From contig CAMDWT010000014.1 in the NCBI GenBank assembly GCA_945877505.1, positions 1-41,561 on the forward strand: a stretch of 41,561 nt of DNA, given 5' to 3'. Positions within the stretch are counted from its first letter, which is position 1; every line of letters begins with the position of its first letter. This stretch comes from Crenothrix polyspora (GTDB lineage: Bacteria; Pseudomonadota; Gammaproteobacteria; Methylococcales; Methylomonadaceae). Made by a program: the position numbers and the translations under genes. This document shows, one piece after another, positions 36,698 through 41,561 of this stretch. The notes under the pieces are model-generated. The model was not told where the DNA came from. It did not search any database and saw only the letters and a program-made list of their open reading frames with translations.

Positions 36698-36736
36698 AAA
36701 ACTGTCCACGAAAACTGTTCTTCGTGGACAGTTTTT
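36696..36736. terminator. strong bidirectional intrinsic terminator (lysS / gloB)
   Basis: A 12-bp perfect stem ACTGTCCACGAA (36701-36712) and TTCGTGGACAGT (36721-36732) encloses an eight-base loop. It is preceded by A6 and followed by T5, so it works for lysS on the plus strand and for the oad-gloB transcript on the minus strand. It begins within the lysS stop codon region. Confidence 0.93.
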
Positions 36737-36764
36737 GGGTGATTCTATTAGCATTACTCTATGA

Positions 36765-37529
36765 TCAAAAAGAATCTTTGAGTTTTCGTAACACCGTAAA
36801 AACTGATACCGGGGCTTGATTCTCCAGCCCCAATTTTTTTTGTAAACAACTACTGCCTTCCCTAAAAAATGGATTGGTTGCTTTTTCCTCCCCAATGGTG
36901 GAAGGTACGGTAGGTTTATTGGCCAATCTAAGCGCTACTACTTCAATCATTCTTTGCTGTATCTGAAGATTATCTGGCTCAATGCTTAACGCAAATCGAC
37001 CATTCGCTTGGGTATATTCATGTGTGCAATAAACACGTGTTGAAGCGGGTAAAACCTTTAACTTTTGCAAAGACGACCACATTTGCTCTGCCGTACCCTC
37101 AAATAATCGGCCACAGCCCATAGCAAATAAGGTATCGCCACAAAACAACGCTTCATCTTTAGCGAAATAATAAACCACATGCCCACTAGTATGGCCTGGT
37201 GTTTCAATAACAGTCGCCTCATGCTCGCCAAGTGAGATAATATCACCTTCAAAAACGCCCTGATCAAGGCCTGGGATTCGCTCAGCATCCAATTGCCCAG
37301 CAATCACTTTACAACCCGTTTTTTGCTTTAATTCTAGATTAGCACCGACATGGTCCCAATGATGATGCGTATTTAAGATAGTCGTTAATTGCCAACTTTT
37401 TTCAGTCAACACGTCTAAAACAGGCTGCGCAAGTGCAGGATCTACAACAGCCGTATCTCCTGAAACTGAATCATGAAGCAGATAAATATAATTATCGGTT
37501 AAAACGGGGATTTGAATGATCTCAAGCAT
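36765..37529 (-). CDS. gloB: hydroxyacylglutathione hydrolase (glyoxalase II)
   Basis: Metallo-beta-lactamase-fold enzyme of 254 aa that hydrolyses S-D-lactoylglutathione, the second step of methylglyoxal detoxification. It starts MLEIIQIPVLTDNYIYLL as usual. The metal site is THHHWDHVG (His55, His57, Asp59, His60), with TPGHTSGHVVYY and FCGDTLFAMGCGRLFEGT further on. The glutathione-binding C-terminal part has THEYTQANGRFAL and the closing FREGSSCLQKK. It lies 41 bases behind oadB and is probably co-transcribed with it; no glyoxalase I gene is in view. Confidence 0.95.
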   Translation of the reverse strand: MLEIIQIPVLTDNYIYLLHDSVSGDTAVVDPALAQPVLDVLTEKSWQLTTILNTHHHWDHVGANLELKQKTGCKVIAGQLDAERIPGLDQGVFEGDIISLGEHEATVIETPGHTSGHVVYYFAKDEALFCGDTLFAMGCGRLFEGTAEQMWSSLQKLKVLPASTRVYCTHEYTQANGRFALSIEPDNLQIQQRMIEVVALRLANKPTVPSTIGEEKATNPFFREGSSCLQKKLGLENQAPVSVFTVLRKLKDSF

Positions 37530-37570
37530 GTGCTTGCCTTACTTGGCTTAAGGGCAAGTCTTCATAAGCC

Positions 37571-38698
37571 TTACTTAACTAAGCTTAACAAAACACCTGC
37601 GGCGACAGCAGAGCCAATTACACCAGCCACATTTGGCCCCATGGCATGCATTAATAGAAAATTATGAGGATTACTTTCCAGTCCTAATTTATTTGCAACT
37701 CTTGCTGCCATCGGAACCGCAGATACTCCTGCCGCACCAATCAAAGGATTAATGGGCGTATCACTAAATTTATTCATGATTTTTGCCATAATAACACCGG
37801 AGGCTGTACCAATAGCAAAAGCAACAGCACCTAGCGCCAGAATACCTAATGTTTCTATTTGCAAAAAAGCATGGGCACTCAATTTTGAACCGACTGCCAA
37901 CCCCAAGAAAATGGTAACTATATTTATAAGTTCATTTTGTGCTGTCTGACTTAAGCGATCAACAACACCACAAGCATTCATTAAATTTCCCAAGGCAAAC
38001 ATGCCGATCAAGGGCGTCGCAGAAGGCAATAACAAAATGGACAATAGCAATAACATCAAAGGAAAAACAATTTTTTCAGTCCTACTAACTGGACGCATTT
38101 GCTGCATTTCAATTTTGCGCTCATCTTCCGTCGTTAATGCACGCATGATAGGTGGTTGAATTAGAGGGACCAAAGCCATATAGGAATAAGCTGCCACTGC
38201 GATAGCACCCAGCAAATCCGGCGCTAATTTTGACGCGACATAAATAGCAGTAGGTCCATCTGCACCACCGATAATACCAATCGCCGCCGCATCTTTTAAA
38301 CTAAACTCTAAACCTGGCACAGCATTAAGCGCCAGTGCACCTAACAAAGAAGCAAAAATACCAAATTGTGCGGCTGCACCTAAAAGCAATGTTTTAGGAT
38401 TGGCTAACATGGGACCAAAATCAGTCATTGCTCCTACACCCATAAAAATGAGCAAGGGGAAAATCCCTGTTTTAATACCAAAATAAAGATAATATAAAAT
38501 ACCACCCTCTTCGGCAATACCCGCAACCGGTATGTTGCTAAGAATAGCGCCAAAGCCTATTGGTAATAATAACAAGGGCTCAAAGCCTTTTTTAATTGCT
38601 AGAAACAATAACAAAAAGCCAACCAGCATCATAAAAGCTTGTCCACCGGTGAAGTTATATAAACCAGTGCTTTGCCAAAGTGAAACCAAATTTTCCAT
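37571..38698 (-). CDS. oadB: oxaloacetate decarboxylase beta subunit (Na+ pump)
   Basis: Integral membrane subunit of 375 aa that decarboxylates carboxybiotin and drives Na+ export. Signature segments are [40 protein letters not shown] and, around the essential Asp, [21 protein letters not shown] second conserved segment is [20 protein letters not shown] near the end. About nine to eleven membrane helices are expected. It is 26 bases behind oadA and 41 bases ahead of gloB. The pump couples oxaloacetate breakdown to sodium motive force, and the reverse use is possible in some bacteria. Confidence 0.95.
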   Translation of the reverse strand: MENLVSLWQSTGLYNFTGGQAFMMLVGFLLLFLAIKKGFEPLLLLPIGFGAILSNIPVAGIAEEGGILYYLYFGIKTGIFPLLIFMGVGAMTDFGPMLANPKTLLLGAAAQFGIFASLLGALALNAVPGLEFSLKDAAAIGIIGGADGPTAIYVASKLAPDLLGAIAVAAYSYMALVPLIQPPIMRALTTEDERKIEMQQMRPVSRTEKIVFPLMLLLLSILLLPSATPLIGMFALGNLMNACGVVDRLSQTAQNELINIVTIFLGLAVGSKLSAHAFLQIETLGILALGAVAFAIGTASGVIMAKIMNKFSDTPINPLIGAAGVSAVPMAARVANKLGLESNPHNFLLMHAMGPNVAGVIGSAVAAGVLLSLVK

Positions 38699-38724
38699 AA
38701 AATGTCTCTTGATTATTTCCGTTT

Positions 38725-40506
38725 CTAAAAAGAAATCAATGCATTACCACCAGCAACTGCACCGCCTTCCTTGATATTAACAGCGGTTACGGTACCCGAA
38801 AATTTAGACCGTACTTCTGTTTCCATCTTCATGGCTTCCATAATTACCACTACTTCGCCTTCCTCAACGACACTACCTACATCCACTAATATTTTTAGTA
38901 TATTTCCTGCCATAGGCGCGTAAACGACAGACCCATTGCTGACAAGTTCTACTTGGCTTTGTTCAACAACTGGCTGTATAAGTAATGCCGCACCAACTGG
39001 GCCAACCGTGACATTGAAGTTTCTTCCATCCACATTGACCGTATACGTTTCTGCAACACCGACACTCGTTACCGCTTTTTTCTCATCGCTAAGCGTGGCA
39101 ATCGCGTCATCTGGGCCTGTTTCAAAAGCAGAGGGATTACCACGATTAACCAGAAACTTCCAGCCTACTTGGGCAAACATTCCATTAATTAAAGCATCCT
39201 CTTCAATATTTTTTGCGAGCTTTACACCCTCAGCTTTTGCTTTTTCTATTACTTCAGCCATCAGCTTATCCATTTCTGGCGCTATTAAATCTGCAGGACG
39301 ACACGTAATAGGTTGCGAACCGTTTAAAACTCTGTCTTGTAACTCTTTATTTACCGGCGCAGGTGTTGCTCCATACTCACCTTTCAAGACGCCAGCCGTT
39401 TCCTTAGTAATTGTTTTATAACGTTCACCCGTCATGACATTCATAACAGCTTGTGTGCCAACGATTTGAGACGTTGGTGTTACTAATGGAATAAATCCCA
39501 AATCTTGTCGGACACGAGGAATTTCAAGCATGACCTCATCAAACTTATCAGACGCACCCTGCTCTTTAAGCTGACTCTCCATATTAGTCAACATACCACC
39601 CGGCACTTGCGAAATCAGAATGCGACCATCGACACCTTTAAGACTTCCTTCATATTGAGCATACTTTTTTCGAATACCTCTAAAATAATGCGCAATTTCT
39701 TCCAACTTAACTAAATCTAAACCTGTTGCGCGATCAGTCCCTTCAAGACTAGCCACTATTGTCTCAGTAGCACTATGTCCATAAGTCATACTCAGCGATG
39801 AAATTGCGGTATCAACATTGTCGACTCCCGCCTCTGCTGCCTTAATAATAGTACCTACGCTTAGACCCGTTGTTGCATGGCAATGCAAATGAACCGGAAT
39901 TTTAGTACTCTTCTTTAATCGGCTAATTAATTCAAAGGCGTCATAAGGCTTAAGTAATCCAGCCATATCTTTGATACAAATAGAATGCGCGCCCATATCT
40001 TCAATCTGTTTACCCAGATTTACCCATGCATCCATCGTATGGACTGGACTGGTTGTGTATGAAATAGTGCCTTGCGCATGAGCGTCTGTATTGAGTACGG
40101 CTTTAACTGCGCGCTCAATATTACGCATGTCATTCATGGCATCAAAAATACGAAAAACATCCATCCCGTTGACAGCACAACGTTCTACAAATTTATCAAC
40201 AACATCATCTGCATAATGACGATAACCGAGAATATTTTGACCTCTAAGCAGCATTTGTTGCGGCGTTTTAGGCATCGCTGCTTTTAAAATCCGCAATCTT
40301 TCCCATGGATCTTCGCCTAAATAACGAATACAGGCATCAAAAGTTGCGCCACCCCATGACTCAATTGACCAATAACCTATTTGATCAAGTTTTTCACAAA
40401 TGGGTAGCATATCTTCTATGCGTAAGCGAGTGGCTAAGATTGATTGATGAGCATCTCTCAACACTACTTCAGTGATAGCTAGTGGCTTTTTTTTCTCTTT
40501 GGCCAT
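38725..40506 (-). CDS. oadA: oxaloacetate decarboxylase alpha subunit (biotin-dependent)
   Basis: Cytoplasmic carboxyltransferase of 593 aa that moves the carboxyl group of oxaloacetate to biotin. The HMGL-like TIM barrel begins [12 protein letters not shown] (metal-binding Asp) and has [11 protein letters not shown] (catalytic Lys) and [11 protein letters not shown] (metal His pair). A PYC/OADA domain follows. A proline- and valine-rich linker leads to the biotinyl domain at the end, with Lys560 in IMEAMKMET. It could be confused with methylmalonyl-CoA or pyruvate carboxylase subunits, but oadG and oadB beside it settle the call. It follows oadG by 109 bases. Confidence 0.95.
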   Translation of the reverse strand: MAKEKKKPLAITEVVLRDAHQSILATRLRIEDMLPICEKLDQIGYWSIESWGGATFDACIRYLGEDPWERLRILKAAMPKTPQQMLLRGQNILGYRHYADDVVDKFVERCAVNGMDVFRIFDAMNDMRNIERAVKAVLNTDAHAQGTISYTTSPVHTMDAWVNLGKQIEDMGAHSICIKDMAGLLKPYDAFELISRLKKSTKIPVHLHCHATTGLSVGTIIKAAEAGVDNVDTAISSLSMTYGHSATETIVASLEGTDRATGLDLVKLEEIAHYFRGIRKKYAQYEGSLKGVDGRILISQVPGGMLTNMESQLKEQGASDKFDEVMLEIPRVRQDLGFIPLVTPTSQIVGTQAVMNVMTGERYKTITKETAGVLKGEYGATPAPVNKELQDRVLNGSQPITCRPADLIAPEMDKLMAEVIEKAKAEGVKLAKNIEEDALINGMFAQVGWKFLVNRGNPSAFETGPDDAIATLSDEKKAVTSVGVAETYTVNVDGRNFNVTVGPVGAALLIQPVVEQSQVELVSNGSVVYAPMAGNILKILVDVGSVVEEGEVVVIMEAMKMETEVRSKFSGTVTAVNIKEGGAVAGGNALISF

Positions 40507-40615
40507 TGTAAATATGTCTCCAGGGATCTTTGTAATATCGAACTCGTTGATTTTATAGATCGATTGAATTTTCTAAATAATACCGGTCTAATGCCGCTGA
40601 CATTTAACCAAAATT

Positions 40616-40855
40616 TTAATTTTGTTTATGCTTTTGTCTGTGTTGATGTAACGCAGCAGAAATCGCAGCAATAATATTTTTATCAATGCCACTTGATACA
40701 GCAGGCAATGAACTCGAGGTAGGCATATCTGGAAATAAACGTTGCACCAATGATGACATAACATTTATAGCGACCACTAACATAGCCAAAAAGAGAAAAA
40801 CAATGCCCATACCCGCAAACATTAACTCGATCCCCTTAGACATCATTTCCGTCAT
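40616..40855 (-). CDS. oadG: oxaloacetate decarboxylase gamma subunit
   Basis: Small membrane anchor of 79 aa for the oxaloacetate decarboxylase complex. There is a single N-terminal membrane helix (MFAGMGIVFLFLAMLVVAIN), then a linker, then a polar tail rich in histidine (ALHQHRQKHKQN) that in related proteins binds zinc and docks on the alpha subunit. It is the first gene of the minus-strand oadGAB order. Confidence 0.92.
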   Translation of the reverse strand: MTEMMSKGIELMFAGMGIVFLFLAMLVVAINVMSSLVQRLFPDMPTSSSLPAVSSGIDKNIIAAISAALHQHRQKHKQN

Positions 40856-41054
40856 ATCCTCAAACCTTTTTATGCGTTAAAAACACTTAACCTTTCAGTA
40901 CATTATCCACAAAATAAAGCTTCTTACAAACTAAAGATAACCTATCCCATTGATTTCGGATACCACGACTCTTTATAAGCAAATAGACATGGCCGATAAC
41001 CATTAGGGGGTTATTTTCGTATTAAATTAATCTTACTTTCGTTTTATTAAAATG

Positions 41055-41079
41055 AGAGCTATAAACTTATAGTTACTCT
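41055..41079 (-). terminator. possible weak terminator after tpx
   Basis: On the minus strand AGAG, a three-base bulge and CTATA pair with TATAG and CTCT around AGTT, followed by CATTTT. The stem is short and AT-rich, so activity is uncertain. The rest of the gap between tpx and oadG holds nothing I can identify. Confidence 0.3.
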
Positions 41080-41147
41080 TAAAAAACCATTATTCGCTGT
41101 AATAATATTCTTAAATGCGTAATTAACTAGGGGATTAAAACGACTAT

Positions 41148-41561
41148 TTATTTAAGAGCAGCATAAGCGCTATCGTAATCGGGCTCGTCAGCAAGCTCAC
41201 TGACTAATTGCGTATAAATAACATTATCATGTTCATCGATAATAACAACTGCCCTCGCTGTTAATCCTGCGAGAAAAGTATTAACCAACTTAACACCATA
41301 AACATCTGCAAAATCCGAGCGGAACGTTGATAAAGGAACAACATGCTTTAAGCCTTCGATTTCACAAAAGCGACATTGTGCGAAGGGCAAATCAGCTGAT
41401 ATGACTAATACGACCGTATTATAAAGATGCGAGGCTTTTTCATTAAATACACGCGTCGAAACAGCACATGTAGGGGTGTCTAAGCTTGGTACAATGTTAA
41501 GCACCTTTCTTTTACCTGCATATGCTGCCAGATTTAAATCTTGTAATTTACCATTCGTCAG
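41148..41561 (-). CDS. tpx: thiol peroxidase (Tpx), 5' end beyond window
   Basis: Atypical 2-Cys peroxiredoxin that reduces hydroperoxides in the cytoplasm or periplasm with thioredoxin. The frame is open through the right edge (…[20 protein letters not shown]), so about 25-30 N-terminal residues are missing. The peroxidatic Cys is in [16 protein letters not shown] and the resolving Cys in [14 protein letters not shown], where an additional Cys replaces the Ser three residues before the resolving one. The end is [12 protein letters not shown], typical of Tpx. A GTG at 41504 is internal, not the start. Confidence 0.93.
   Translation of the reverse strand: MTNGKLQDLNLAAYAGKRKVLNIVPSLDTPTCAVSTRVFNEKASHLYNTVVLVISADLPFAQCRFCEIEGLKHVVPLSTFRSDFADVYGVKLVNTFLAGLTARAVVIIDEHDNVIYTQLVSELADEPDYDSAYAALK

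Noticed and set aside
1-41561. Search by eye for tRNA, rRNA, CRISPR, IS elements or prophage genes
   Set aside because: No cloverleaf, array of spaced repeats, transposase or integrase was recognised; tRNAscan-SE and an IS search would settle this.

Overview
The window is a chromosomal stretch from an AT-rich gammaproteobacterium (about 40% GC by eye, not computed). The diagnostic genes are a UbiF-type ubiquinone hydroxylase, YajR with its C-terminal domain, an NlpE-like protein, a prfB-lysS pair with the RF2 frameshift, and an oadGAB sodium pump. The content would fit a free-living or symbiotic member near the methanotrophs, but no gene here proves that. I see no rRNA, tRNA, CRISPR array, insertion sequence, phage gene or integrase. 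Nearly all of the DNA is housekeeping or envelope related.

Layout. 1-1048: truncated FAD monooxygenase (minus). 1393-4785: four plus-strand genes (CAX-like cation antiporter, N-acetylmuramoyl-L-alanine amidase, MEKHLA-domain protein, MOSC-domain protein). 5173-10949: complete tripartite RND efflux operon (adaptor, pump, outer-membrane channel), followed at 11183 by an NlpE-like protein with its own good promoter. 11935-25874: about 14 kb of minus-strand genes in the transcription order gltB, gltD, a very large second glutamate-synthase-like protein (1827 aa), and a CysJ-type diflavin reductase. 26216-27433: ubiF, divergent from gltB. 27547-30122: a small lipoprotein, a membrane-anchored dynamin-like protein with a degenerate P-loop, and a four-helix membrane protein. 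30123-33699 (minus): yajR, a NUDIX hydrolase, dtd and an orphan parA. 34017-36697: prfB (programmed +1 frameshift) and lysS, closed by a strong bidirectional terminator. 36765-40855 (minus): oadG-oadA-oadB with gloB directly behind. 41148-41561: truncated thiol peroxidase tpx (minus).

How the genes work together. GltB plus GltD form a normal NADPH glutamate synthase. The adjacent long GltB-like protein keeps the glutaminase and synthase signatures, but its iron-sulfur cysteines are spaced CX5CX3C instead of CX5CX4C, one FMN-site motif is altered, and it has a C-terminal extension of about 195 residues. Directly behind it lies a diflavin reductase with no sulfite reductase hemoprotein in view. 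A second, divergent amidotransferase/flavoenzyme with its own electron donor is therefore the most interesting possibility in the window. The second is the dynamin-like pseudo-GTPase paired with a small membrane protein. The rest is well explained by known families.
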